A DNA stretch of 64,000 nucleotides, taken from the NCBI RefSeq assembly GCF_900167085.1, contig NZ_FUXA01000004.1:189895-253894 (forward strand), read 5' to 3'. Shown piece after piece: positions 27,663 through 36,198 of this stretch (positions within the stretch are counted from its first letter, which is position 1; each line of letters opens with the position of its first letter). The DNA is from Eubacterium ruminantium. GTDB lineage: Bacteria; Bacillota; Clostridia; Lachnospirales; Lachnospiraceae. The translations under genes and the position numbers were made by a program. Under the pieces are notes generated by a model. The model saw only the letters and a program-made list of their open reading frames with translations. It was not told where the DNA came from and searched no databases.

Positions 27663-28118
27663 ATGCCGATTTACAGGATAATGAACATAGATGATTATGA
27701 AGCCGCTTATGCCCTTTGGATCAAATGCGGGAACGGGCTTAATGATAAGGATGATTCCAGAGAGGGCATCGAAAAATATTTAAAGAGAAATCCGGGAACA
27801 TCCTTTGTCGCGATAATTGACGAAAAGGTCGTTGGAGTAATTCTCTGTGGGCATGACGGAAGACGCGGTATCATACAGCATGCCTGTGTATCCCCTGATT
27901 GCAGACGTATGGGTATAGGCACAGAGTTGGTAAATCTGGCACTCACTGCTCTGAAAGAAGAAGGAATTAATAAAGTTTTGCTTGTAGCATTTAAAAAGAA
28001 TGAAAAAGGCAATGCTTTTTGGGAATCACAGGGATTTACGCTTCGTGACGACTTGAATTACAGAAACAAAGCGCTTGCTGAGATGGTCAGAATCGATCCT
28101 GATTATTTGAATGATTGA
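27663..28118 (+). CDS. GNAT acetyltransferase, YpeA-like
   Basis: 151 residues from ATG 27663, which has AAGGAG 10 bases upstream (a TTG at 27657 is only 4 away). The acetyl-CoA loop is CVSPDCRRMGIGTELVNLAL, followed by FWESQGF near the end, as in YpeA-type N-acetyltransferases. Substrate unknown. It is the first gene inside the repeat-bracketed segment, and its last 32 bases overlap the convergent pdxT. Confidence 0.85.
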   Translation: MPIYRIMNIDDYEAAYALWIKCGNGLNDKDDSREGIEKYLKRNPGTSFVAIIDEKVVGVILCGHDGRRGIIQHACVSPDCRRMGIGTELVNLALTALKEEGINKVLLVAFKKNEKGNAFWESQGFTLRDDLNYRNKALAEMVRIDPDYLND

Positions 28119-28692
28119 TAACTTTTTGCAAAAAGTATTCATGAATCCTGGTATCGTTTGTCATTTCGGGGTGGAAAGCTAATCCAATTTGATTTTTATA
28201 TTCTACACCTACGATATGTTGATCAACTGATACCAGTCTTTTTGTATCTGGCGAAACATTTGTAATATATGGAGCTCGAATAAAAACCAGAGGGAAATTT
28301 TCTATCTCTCCTACATTAGAAGAGACAGAAAAACTTCCAAGTTGTCTTCCATATGCATTTCGCTGAACTGTGACAGGAAGTGTGGATAGATGCTTTGTAG
28401 AATCATTCTCCAGTGTCTGTGCAAGAAGAATAAGACCAGCACAGGTAGCAAGTGTTGGAACACCTTGGAGAATCATGGCTTGTAATGTATTGAAGATTTC
28501 AAGGTCTCTTATTAGTTTTCCTTGGACAGTACTCTCACCTCCGGGAAGAATGATTCCATTCAGATTTTCCAAATCTGTTTTTTGTCGTATTTCAATGCAC
28601 TCTATCTGTTCGTCAAAATGATCGGCAATGGAAACAAGTTGTTTTTCATGTTCTATAAATGCCCCTTGAACTGCTAGGATTCCAATTCTCAT
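28087..28692 (-). CDS. pdxT: Pyridoxal 5'-phosphate synthase glutaminase subunit
   Basis: 201 residues. Class I glutamine amidotransferase that feeds ammonia to PdxS. Motifs: GILAVQGAFIEHEKQL, LPGGESTVQGKLI, the nucleophile in TCAGLILLA and the catalytic His-Glu pair in LAFHPEMTND. It starts 3 bases after pdxS, so the two are coupled. It overlaps the GNAT gene end to end. Confidence 0.95.
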   Translation of the reverse strand: MRIGILAVQGAFIEHEKQLVSIADHFDEQIECIEIRQKTDLENLNGIILPGGESTVQGKLIRDLEIFNTLQAMILQGVPTLATCAGLILLAQTLENDSTKHLSTLPVTVQRNAYGRQLGSFSVSSNVGEIENFPLVFIRAPYITNVSPDTKRLVSVDQHIVGVEYKNQIGLAFHPEMTNDTRIHEYFLQKVINHSNNQDRF

Positions 28693-28695
28693 ATT

Positions 28696-29571
28696 CTACT
28701 TTCCTCGTTCTTCCATAATAATTTTTATCTCACTTGGATTTATACCGACCATAGCTTCACCTAAATCTTCAGAAAGCTTTGCAATCAGCTTTGCATCCTT
28801 ATAATTGGTTACAGCCTGAACAATGGCTGCGGCTCTTTTTGCAGGATCACCTGACTTGAAAATACCTGAACCTACGAATACACCTTCTGCCCCAAGCTGC
28901 ATCATAAGCGCTGCGTCAGCTGGAGTTGCTACTCCACCAGCTGCAAAATTTACAACGGGAAGCTTACCATTTTCGTGAACATACAAAATCAAATCAAATG
29001 GAACCTGAAGCTGCTTTGCTTCTTCGTATAATTCATCCTTTGACATAGCAGTAATTTTTCTTATTTCTGAATTCATCTTTCTCATATGACGGACTGCCTG
29101 TACGACATCTCCAGTACCTGGTTCACCTTTGGTGCGAATCATGGATGCGCCTTCGTTGATCCTTCTAAGGGCTTCTCCAAGATCTCTGGCTCCACACACA
29201 AATGGAACCTTAAATTTTTGTTTATCAATATGGTAGATATCATCTGCAGGTGAAAGTACTTCAGATTCATCAATATAATCTATTTCAATGGCTTCTAGTA
29301 TCTGAGCTTCAACAAAATGTCCGATACGGCATTTTGCCATGACAGGAATGCTGACAGCTTCCTGTATTCCCTTAATCATTTTTGGATCACTCATTCTTGA
29401 TACACCACCAGCTGCACGAATGTCTGCAGGAATTCTTTCAAGGGCCATTACGGCACATGCACCAGCTGCTTCTGCAATTTTTGCCTGCTCAGGTGTAGTT
29501 ACATCCATAATCACGCCACCCTTTAACATTTGGGCTAAGCCTTTGTTTAATTCATATTGTGTTTGACTCAT
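28696..29571 (-). CDS. pdxS: Pyridoxal 5'-phosphate synthase synthase subunit
   Basis: 291 residues, TIM-barrel enzyme that makes PLP from ribose-5-phosphate, glyceraldehyde-3-phosphate and ammonia. Motifs: [43 protein letters not shown] (Schiff-base Lys), [19 protein letters not shown] and [27 protein letters not shown] lies ahead of the ATG. With pdxT it forms the whole ribose-dependent vitamin B6 pathway. Confidence 0.97.
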   Translation of the reverse strand: MSQTQYELNKGLAQMLKGGVIMDVTTPEQAKIAEAAGACAVMALERIPADIRAAGGVSRMSDPKMIKGIQEAVSIPVMAKCRIGHFVEAQILEAIEIDYIDESEVLSPADDIYHIDKQKFKVPFVCGARDLGEALRRINEGASMIRTKGEPGTGDVVQAVRHMRKMNSEIRKITAMSKDELYEEAKQLQVPFDLILYVHENGKLPVVNFAAGGVATPADAALMMQLGAEGVFVGSGIFKSGDPAKRAAAIVQAVTNYKDAKLIAKLSEDLGEAMVGINPSEIKIIMEERGK

Positions 29572-29690
29572 TTATAGTATCCTCCTTCAAAATATTGTTT
29601 GTATTTTTATGAAAGCTATTATACAATTAGACTGGTTATAAAAAAATGCTCAAACACGTAATAAATAATATTCCAGATGGAGAGAAGAAT
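29572..29690. promoter_or_regulatory. Divergent control region between pdxS and pdxR
   Basis: On the - strand a perfect TATAAT (complement of 29618-29623) lies about 50 bases before pdxS, but no good -35 is found 16-18 bp away, which suits an activator-dependent promoter. The MocR-type regulator encoded next door is the obvious candidate. Confidence 0.5.
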
Positions 29691-31103
29691 ATGCTGACAT
29701 ATAATTTTGAAAATATAGATTGTCCGATATATGAATATATCTATAAATGTATTAAAAATGATATATTATCGGGAAATATTCTGCCAGGAACAAGGCTTCC
29801 ATCTAAAAGAAGCTTTGCTAATAATCATGGGATTAGTACCATAACGATTCAGAATGCATATGACCAGTTGATTAGTGAGGGATATGTATGTACAATACCC
29901 AAGAAAGGCTATTATGTGTCAGATCTTCAGGAAATGACCAGCAGAGTAGTTCCTTCGGGACATATAACCTACGATATTACTATTCCGGAGAAGGAAATGT
30001 ATGAAATTGATATTTCTGGAAATAGTGTTTCGTCTGATATGTTTCCATTTTCTGTTTGGACAAAAATATCACGAGAGGTTATGGCTGGTAAAAAAGAAGA
30101 ACTGATGAGGACGTCACCTGTATGCGGTGTAAAAGAATTAAGAGAAGCAATTTCAGATCATTTAAGATCTTTTCGAGGAATGATTGTAGATCCTAATCAG
30201 ATAATGGTAGGTGCTGGAACGGAGTATCTTTATGGTTTGCTGACGGAGCTATTGGGGAATGAAAAGAATTACGTTATAGAATCGCCAGGATATAAGAAGC
30301 TTGTTCAAATATATAAACAACGTGGAATAGATTGTAGATTTGCGTCCATGGATAAGCAAGGAGTCACGGTAGAGGGATTAGAACATTCACAAGCGGATGT
30401 GGCACATATTTGTCCTAATCATCATTTCCCTACGGGTATAACTATGCCTGCAAAAAGAAGGTATGAGATACTGTCATGGGCTAATGAAAAGGATGGAAGG
30501 TATATTATAGAGGATGATTATGACAGCGAGTTTAGAACAGTAGGAAAGCCAATGCCAACTTTATTTTCTATTGATTCTTGTGAAAAAGTGATCTATATGA
30601 ATACATTCTCAAAGTCTTTATCCCCTACGATCCGTATTAGCTATATGGTTTTGCCAGTGCATTTAGTATATCTTTTATTTCGTTCGTTATATTTTTATTC
30701 TTGCACGGTGTCAAATTTTGAACAATATACGCTTGCTGAATTTATTAGACAGGGATATTTTGAAAAACATATTAACCGAATGCGTTTGTATTATATGAAA
30801 AAGAGAGCATTGGTTATGGATGTCGTTATGCAAAGCAAACTTGTTCCATACTGTGAAATATGGGAAAATGATTCTGGACTTCATTTTCTTCTTAAACTGA
30901 AAACCACTATTTCTGATCAAGAAATAGAACATAAACTTATGGAACGAGGAATACGAATAAATACCTTGTCAGATTATAATCTGCTAAATGAAGAAAATAA
31001 ATCACACTATTTTATAATCAATTATTCAAATTTAGATATGGAAAAGATTAAATATGCACTTGATGTAATCGAAGAGATTTTAACAGAAAAATACACCAGT
31101 TAA
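29691..31103 (+). CDS. pdxR: MocR/GntR-type regulator of PLP synthesis (PdxR-like)
   Basis: 470 residues from ATG 29691 (GGAGAG six bases upstream); the ATG at 29646 would add 15 residues. The N-terminal GntR winged helix (residues 10-75) shows LPSKRSFANNHGISTITIQN. The rest is an aminotransferase-like domain with GAGTEYLYGLLTEL, IEDDYDSEFR and the PLP-binding Lys in NTFSKSLSPTIR. Its divergent position to pdxST indicates it senses PLP and controls that operon, as PdxR does in other Gram-positives. The gene is more AT-rich than flanking housekeeping genes, which suggests transfer. Confidence 0.9.
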   Translation: MLTYNFENIDCPIYEYIYKCIKNDILSGNILPGTRLPSKRSFANNHGISTITIQNAYDQLISEGYVCTIPKKGYYVSDLQEMTSRVVPSGHITYDITIPEKEMYEIDISGNSVSSDMFPFSVWTKISREVMAGKKEELMRTSPVCGVKELREAISDHLRSFRGMIVDPNQIMVGAGTEYLYGLLTELLGNEKNYVIESPGYKKLVQIYKQRGIDCRFASMDKQGVTVEGLEHSQADVAHICPNHHFPTGITMPAKRRYEILSWANEKDGRYIIEDDYDSEFRTVGKPMPTLFSIDSCEKVIYMNTFSKSLSPTIRISYMVLPVHLVYLLFRSLYFYSCTVSNFEQYTLAEFIRQGYFEKHINRMRLYYMKKRALVMDVVMQSKLVPYCEIWENDSGLHFLLKLKTTISDQEIEHKLMERGIRINTLSDYNLLNEENKSHYFIINYSNLDMEKIKYALDVIEEILTEKYTS

Positions 31104-31234
31104 TGATATGGAAATTTCGGTTATTTCCAAGAAAATAGGATACATCCGGTGTTGGTAATTTCGTGATTTGGATTGATTAATAGATTTGCAGATTATCCAT
31201 GTTTTTTGGGACAGAGTAGGAAGTTCAAAGTAAA

Positions 31235-31286
31235 TTGAAGTTCATTTGAAGTTGACATTGAAGTAACATTGAAGTGGTATTGAAGT
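31235..31286. repeat. Five TTGAAGT heptamers at 11-12 bp spacing
   Basis: Copies start at 31235, 31246, 31258, 31269 and 31280, so all face the same side of the helix. The block lies 30 bases upstream of a disrupted AlbA-type gene. It could be a regulator array or simple expansion. Confidence 0.8.
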
Positions 31287-31318
31287 AGTTCAAGAACGAG
31301 AGGTGAATTGTCACGTAT

Positions 31319-32266
31319 TTGGAAGAGATAATTGAAGATGTGTAGTTGGAGAGTGATAAATTTGAGACAAAAGGGGTTTTGAATCGTGAAGATGTTGTTG
31401 GCTGGTTAAAAAGTATTGCAGGATTTGCCAACGCTTCTGGTGGTGAGTTTTATATAGGAGTAGAAGATAAAACAAATAAGTTAATTGGCTTCGATAGAAG
31501 AAATGCTGATAATGAAAGGAACTATTTTAATAACCAGGTAAATGAGCATTTAACACCTAGACCAGCAATGAAGATTTCCTTTGTGAAACAGAGAATGAAC
31601 CATTCAATGATAAAATTGGATGATGAGAGAATTAATATAGATTCATATCCTGCCAGAGCATTGTTTGAAGGTGTGATAAATGCTGTGGCACATCGTGATT
31701 ACTATTTGGATGGAACACAAATCCAAGTGGATATATTTAAGGATCGACTAGAGATATCATCACCGGGAGGATTTTACAGGGGAGAAAAACTTGGTAAGAC
31801 ATATGACTTGTCAGGGGTAATATCCAAGAGAAGAAATGAGCTGATAGCAGGAGTATTGGTAGCCTGTAATGTAATGGAGGCTGCTGGAACAGGATTTGAT
31901 AAAATCACAGAAGAGTATGCATTTGCTGATGAAGCTCATAAACCATACATTTATTCATCATCAGATCATTTTACATTAGTACTTCCTGATTTAACTTATG
32001 AGAATGGAGTAGAAGATGAGGCATTACCTATCTTAAATTTTGCTCCAGTTCCTAATGGAACTGAGCTTGATGGAAAGGTCTTGTCATTCTGTTATTTGAA
32101 GGCACACAAGGTATCGGAAATTGCAGGACATCTTGGAATTAGTGATTCAACATACCTCAGAAAGCAGATTCTTGGAAATATGGAGAAAAACGGATATTTA
32201 GAAAAGAGTAAAGTTTCCAGAGCGACCTATTATAAGACTAACCCGGATGTAGTGACTGTCATATAG
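31319..32266 (+). pseudogene. AlbA-domain/ATPase-type putative transcriptional regulator, disrupted
   Basis: The frame reads LEEIIEDV, then an amber stop (31343-31345), then LESDKFETKGVLNREDVVGW, so the N-terminus is interrupted. A TTG at 31346 could restart translation (306 residues). The AlbA_2 start (IAGFANASGGEFYIGV) runs to MKISFV and then jumps to the GHKL-like ATPase part (ALFEGVINAVAHRDYYLDG, EISSPGGF). Relatives have about 150-200 residues between these, so an in-frame internal deletion is likely. The C-terminal winged helix (HKVSEIAGHLGISDSTYLRK) is intact. The same family supplies the small HTH remnant at 27485. Confidence 0.75.
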
Positions 32267-32309
32267 TTGATATGTTCCCTGTTACGAGCGAAGCCCTAAA
32301 AATGGGTGG

Positions 32310-32454
32310 TTTGACATTCATAGTGTTTTCGCAACCCATGTGGAGACCATCGTATTGATCGAACGGACCAGAAATGCGTAGGATTTTGTGCAGATAGGTA
32401 AAGACGCTGAAGATTACTATAGGATAAAGGATTCGGGGAAGGATCCTTATTAGA
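32310..32454 (+). pseudogene. Decayed tail of an RlmD-like methyltransferase
   Basis: From 32334 the frame reads THVETIVLIERTRNA, then a stop, then DAEDYYRIKDSGKDPY and a stop at 32452-32454. The first part matches the end of the intact rlmD (HVESIVLLER). No start or further domain is present. Low coding quality and two stops mark it as a relic. Confidence 0.45.
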
Positions 32455-32526
32455 CATGCTTCCAATGAAAGGAAAAGGAAAAGGTAAGTATCTCTTCAAA
32501 AGGAAATGATTAAGGAGAATTATTGT

Positions 32527-33042
32527 TTGATCAAAATTGAATTATTATCAGAAACAAATTTTAGTTTGAATTCATTAGATTCATACAACAGAAAACAGGA
32601 TGTAAATAAGGTTTATCGCAGAATAGGCGGAGAATATGCATTAGTAGAATGCAAATATACCGAAGATTGGGACCTGGACAAAAAGCGTGCTATAGCAAAG
32701 AAAATATGCAGTGATGAATATATTACATACATTGCATTAGATAATGATAAAGTGGCTGGCTTTATAGGACTGTTAAGGAAGCTTAGTGGTCCGTATATGA
32801 TTCTTGATATGATGCAGGTATCTTCTGAATGCCGAGGACAAGGCGTTGGCAGAAAACTATTTGAGGCAGGAAAAGAGGAAGCAAGAAAAGCCGGTGCAGA
32901 GGCTTTGTACATATCTGCCTGTTCTTCTGAGGAGACGATCGCATTTTACAGAGCAATGGGAAGTGATCTGGCAAGTAATCCCATAAAAGAAATTGCTGAA
33001 GAAGAACCATTTGACCTTCAGATGATTTGTCCTGTAAGATAG
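32527..33042 (+). CDS. GNAT acetyltransferase
   Basis: 171 residues from TTG 32527, 9 bases after TAAGGAGA; the ATG at 32506 precedes that box. The protein begins IKIELLSETNFSLNSLDSYN, as in a common Lachnospiraceae GNAT family, and has the acetyl-CoA loop VSSECRGQGVGRKLFEAG followed by ISACSSEETIAFYRAMG. It ends EEEPFDLQM. Substrate unknown. It is the last intact gene before repeat copy B. Confidence 0.85.
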   Translation: MIKIELLSETNFSLNSLDSYNRKQDVNKVYRRIGGEYALVECKYTEDWDLDKKRAIAKKICSDEYITYIALDNDKVAGFIGLLRKLSGPYMILDMMQVSSECRGQGVGRKLFEAGKEEARKAGAEALYISACSSEETIAFYRAMGSDLASNPIKEIAEEEPFDLQMICPVR

Positions 33043-33103
33043 TATATAAGCTTAAGTTTGAGAAAATAAGTGGTTAATCAACGAAAACGACGTCGAAAGC
33101 TGT

Positions 33104-33273
33104 GTGCTCCTTGAGCGTGTGAGCAACCGAAAAGCGGATTCTTATGTGTAACTGAATGTGAAGATGGCGGGAATTCTTGGATGTTCCGATGCGACTATAA
33201 AGAGAACGTTAGGATCTATGGTACAGAAAAATGTTATACGTCGTATTGGGTCAAACAAGAAGGGCGAATGGAT
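33104..33273. repeat. Copy B of the 170-bp direct repeat
   Basis: Same 170 bp as 27431-27600 with one substitution. Here the rlmD tail has no upstream gene body, so this copy is the displaced one. Its right edge falls just inside the start of the truncated GNAT gene. Confidence 0.97.
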
Positions 33274-33819
33274 TATAAAACGATGAAGAATATGGTTTTG
33301 AGAAAAATAGACAGAAGTGAATATATAGAAGACCTTAAATATGCCAGAGGGTGTACAGCGAACCGAGTTTATCCGGTATCAATTGCGACCGGGACTCAGG
33401 ATGGAGATATTTATTTTGATGGCAAAGGCTGTGTACTGTTTTGGCATTATTGTGGTTTTGCGTATATCTCCGGGGATGTGAGCGAAGATGTTCTTGAAGA
33501 AGTATATCACAATTTTTTGGTGTCTGATACGGAGCGAAGATTTTTACTCATTACAGATTCGAAGTTTGTTTCCGACTATTATTCGGGCATGGACTTGCTT
33601 CGAGTTGATAAAAGGATTGAATACACTCATAGCGGAATCCTTGAAAAGCAACCGGAACTTGATGGCGGCTTTGTCATTGAACGTATAACTTCAGACAATA
33701 TACGTGTCATTCAGGGAAGAATCACTCCATCTTTTTCCTGGAATGACAGTGACATGTTCCTTCGAAATGGATTTGGATTTAAGCCAATAGGAATAAATAC
33801 GGTAATCCATAAGAAGTAA
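33268..33819 (+). pseudogene. GNAT-family acetyltransferase, C-terminal half missing
   Basis: From ATG 33268 the product has CTANRVYPVSIATGTQDGD and FWHYCGFAYISGD, and then GRITPSFSWNDSDMFLRNGF. These belong to the N-terminal half of the larger GNAT family (ZmaR-like architecture, normally about 250 residues). After GFGF the frame reads KPIGINTVIHKK and stops, so the acetyl-CoA domain is absent. Its first bases lie in repeat copy B (frame open back to 33181), which indicates the recombination joined into or just before this gene. Confidence 0.65.
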
Positions 33820-33867
33820 TAAACTTAAGTCACACATGCGGCAGTAGAGGATATTATGATATTCGGT

Positions 33868-33994
33868 TACTCAAGTAAACAACAGTCGAGACGGTTGTCT
33901 GCTTGAACGACTTCGAAGTGCAAAAGACCATATTAGCTTTACTCTTGATATGGAAGACTATTACAGACTCAAAAATGAAACAGAGAAGGCTTAG
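33868..33994 (+). pseudogene. Second decayed RlmD-like tail
   Basis: One frame gives TVETVVCLNDF, and after a frame change another gives HISFTLDMEDYYRLKNETEK before a stop at 33992. The pattern (HVExVVxL, then xDxEDYYRxK) is the same as in the relic at 32310. The rest of the gap 33820-34097 shows nothing I can name. Confidence 0.4.
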
Positions 33995-34097
33995 TTGGAG
34001 ACTCAATCGGAGGTAGAGTTGCTGGAAATCAACCTGTGGTTCGTGTCAATCCACAGTGCCTTTGGTTATGCTTTGACTATGAAAGGAGGTGCCTGAT

Positions 34098-34712
34098 ATG
34101 GATCAGATCAAAATCGGTAAATTCATAGCATCCTGTCGTAAAGAACAGGGCATGACTCAGGCTGTACTTGCTGAGAGGCTCGGAATTAGTGATCGGGCGG
34201 TTTCGAAATGGGAGACCGGAAAGTCAATGCCGGATTCCGGGATCATGTTGGAACTATGTGATTTTCTGAAAATAAACGTTAACGAACTCCTGTCGGGCGA
34301 AAGAATTATGGCAGAAGCATATGACAAAAGGGCAGAAGAAAACCTGCTGGCGATGAGACGAGAGGTTGAAGAAAAGAACAGACAGATGCTCGGGACGGAA
34401 TACTGGATTGTGTTTCCGACCGTAATTTCCGGGCTGGTCATGGTATTTGTGGCTTCATTTACAGAGATGCCGGTTTGGCTGCGAATCGTACTTATCGTAT
34501 TCGCTTTCGTGATGATATTTACGGTCGCTTTTATTGCTGTGGGAATTGTGCAAAAGGCTGGATACTATGAATGTCAGCATTGTCATCACAGGTACGTACC
34601 CACCTATTGGAAGACAAATCTTGCTATGCATATTGGCAGGACAAGATACATGAAATGCCCTAAATGTGGGAAAAAAAGCTGGCAGAAAAAAGTTCTGACA
34701 AAAGAAGATTAA
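34098..34712 (+). CDS. XRE-type HTH protein with two membrane helices and a zinc ribbon
   Basis: 204 residues; ATG 34098 is 8 bases after AAGGAGG (a GTG at 34089 lies in the box). The N-terminal Cro/C1-type HTH (KIGKFIASCRKEQGMTQAVL, RAVSKWETGKSMPD) is followed by a short coiled segment, two adjacent membrane helices (about 105-150) and a C-terminal zinc ribbon with CQHC and CPKC. This combination suggests a membrane-tethered regulator. Target and signal are unknown. The next gene starts 28 bases later. Confidence 0.8.
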   Translation: MDQIKIGKFIASCRKEQGMTQAVLAERLGISDRAVSKWETGKSMPDSGIMLELCDFLKINVNELLSGERIMAEAYDKRAEENLLAMRREVEEKNRQMLGTEYWIVFPTVISGLVMVFVASFTEMPVWLRIVLIVFAFVMIFTVAFIAVGIVQKAGYYECQHCHHRYVPTYWKTNLAMHIGRTRYMKCPKCGKKSWQKKVLTKED

Positions 34713-34740
34713 GACACATTGTTGGGATGATGGAGGTGCT

Positions 34741-36156
34741 ATGGTAATAATTTTAACAGGGGCGTCCCATACGGGAAAGACACTACTTGCTCAGCGGATG
34801 CTGGAAAAACATAAAATACCATATTTTTCTATAGACCATATGAAGATGGGGCTTATCAGAAGTGGAAATACTCTTCTTACTCCATCAGATGATGAAGAAA
34901 TGACGACATTTGTCTGGCCGATAGTCCGTGAAATGATCAAGACTGCCATAGAGAATAAGCAGAGTCTTATAGTCGAAGGATGCTATATTCCGTATGACTG
35001 GCGAAAGGATTTTGAAGAGGAATATCTGAGGGATATCAGATTTTTCTGCCTTGCTATGACGGAAGAATATATCGACACTCATTTTCATGAGATAAGAAAA
35101 CATGCTTCGGATATAGAGTCAAGATTAGATGATTCCGATTGCACTGTCGATTGGATAAAAGAAAATAATAACAGGTTTATAGAAGGATTTGAAAAGACCG
35201 GTGAATTTATAGATCTGATAGATGCGGATTACGAACAGGTTATAGAGAAAGTTCTTCTACTGATTCCGGATAGCATCAGAAAAATGATCGCGGGAAAGAA
35301 ATATGAGACCAATGACATCGGAATGTCCGGTTCAAAGGTGCTGATATTTGACGACTGTGTTTTTAAAATATTAGAATTTTATGCCTGTGACAATAAGGAA
35401 CACTGGCTTAATGAAATTGAAAAAAGTGATTGGAGAGCCGGAAAATATTTATATGAGCTGCTCCGGGATCAAAAATTGAAGGAGCTGTGCGGTGAGTCAA
35501 CCAAGGTGCTTCTTCTTGTCGAGGGTGAAAAACTGATTGCATTTTGCACATATGCTGAGCAGGATGAAATACAGGATGCTTCACTTTCACCTTGGGTTGG
35601 TTTTGTTTATACATTTCCGGAGTATAGAGGAAAAAGACGTGCAGGGAAACTGCTGCAATACGCCTATTCTCTTGCTAAAAAGGAAGGACATAAGCACATT
35701 TATATCTCAACCGGTGAGACAGGTTTATATGAGAAATACGGCTACACTTTCTGGAAAATGATGAAAGATATCAACGGAGATGATAGCCGTGTTTACAAAA
35801 CTGATATTGTCAGCATGGACTACAGTGAAGTGCTTGGAACATCTGTTAGCGGTACGATAGACAGACCCCTCGGAAGTGGTCACCCGAAGCATCCTGAGAT
35901 GATCTATCCAATCAATTATGGATATGTAGATGGTGTATTTGCCGGTGATGGAGCCGAACAGGATGTTTATGTGTTTGGAACCGATAAGCCACTGAAAACT
36001 TATACCGGAAAAGTTATTGCTGTTTATCACCGTCTTAACGATGTGGAAGATAAATGGATTGTGAGTCTAAATGGAGAGAGTATTCCACCCGAAGATATTC
36101 TGGATGCCATAAATTTTCAGGAACAGTACTACATGGGCGAACTGTACACACTATGA
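34741..36156 (+). CDS. Fusion protein: P-loop kinase, phosphotransferase fragment, GNAT, pyrophosphatase-like domain
   Basis: 471 residues in one uninterrupted frame. Residues 1-175: small P-loop kinase with GASHTGKTLLAQRM and IVEGCYIPYDWRKDF. About 182-206: a short piece (YETNDIGMSGSKVLIFDD) that looks like the start of an aminoglycoside-phosphotransferase-like protein. About 207-360: a complete GNAT (EIEKSDWRAGKYLYELL, FPEYRGKRRAGKLL, LYEKYGY). About 362-471: a domain like short inorganic-pyrophosphatase-type proteins (GTIDRPLGSGHPKHPEMIYP, VIAVYHRLNDVEDKW). Each piece is normally a separate gene. GGAGG precedes the ATG. It may be a functional fusion or a recent deletion chimera. Confidence 0.75.
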   Translation: MVIILTGASHTGKTLLAQRMLEKHKIPYFSIDHMKMGLIRSGNTLLTPSDDEEMTTFVWPIVREMIKTAIENKQSLIVEGCYIPYDWRKDFEEEYLRDIRFFCLAMTEEYIDTHFHEIRKHASDIESRLDDSDCTVDWIKENNNRFIEGFEKTGEFIDLIDADYEQVIEKVLLLIPDSIRKMIAGKKYETNDIGMSGSKVLIFDDCVFKILEFYACDNKEHWLNEIEKSDWRAGKYLYELLRDQKLKELCGESTKVLLLVEGEKLIAFCTYAEQDEIQDASLSPWVGFVYTFPEYRGKRRAGKLLQYAYSLAKKEGHKHIYISTGETGLYEKYGYTFWKMMKDINGDDSRVYKTDIVSMDYSEVLGTSVSGTIDRPLGSGHPKHPEMIYPINYGYVDGVFAGDGAEQDVYVFGTDKPLKTYTGKVIAVYHRLNDVEDKWIVSLNGESIPPEDILDAINFQEQYYMGELYTL

Positions 36157-36198
36157 TCAAGTTTAGATTTGCTTTGATCGAAGCAAAAGGAGAACATC

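Noticed and set aside
27601-33103. Insertion sequence or integrative element
   Set aside because: No transposase, integrase, terminal inverted repeats or short target duplications were found; only the 170-bp direct repeats support movement.
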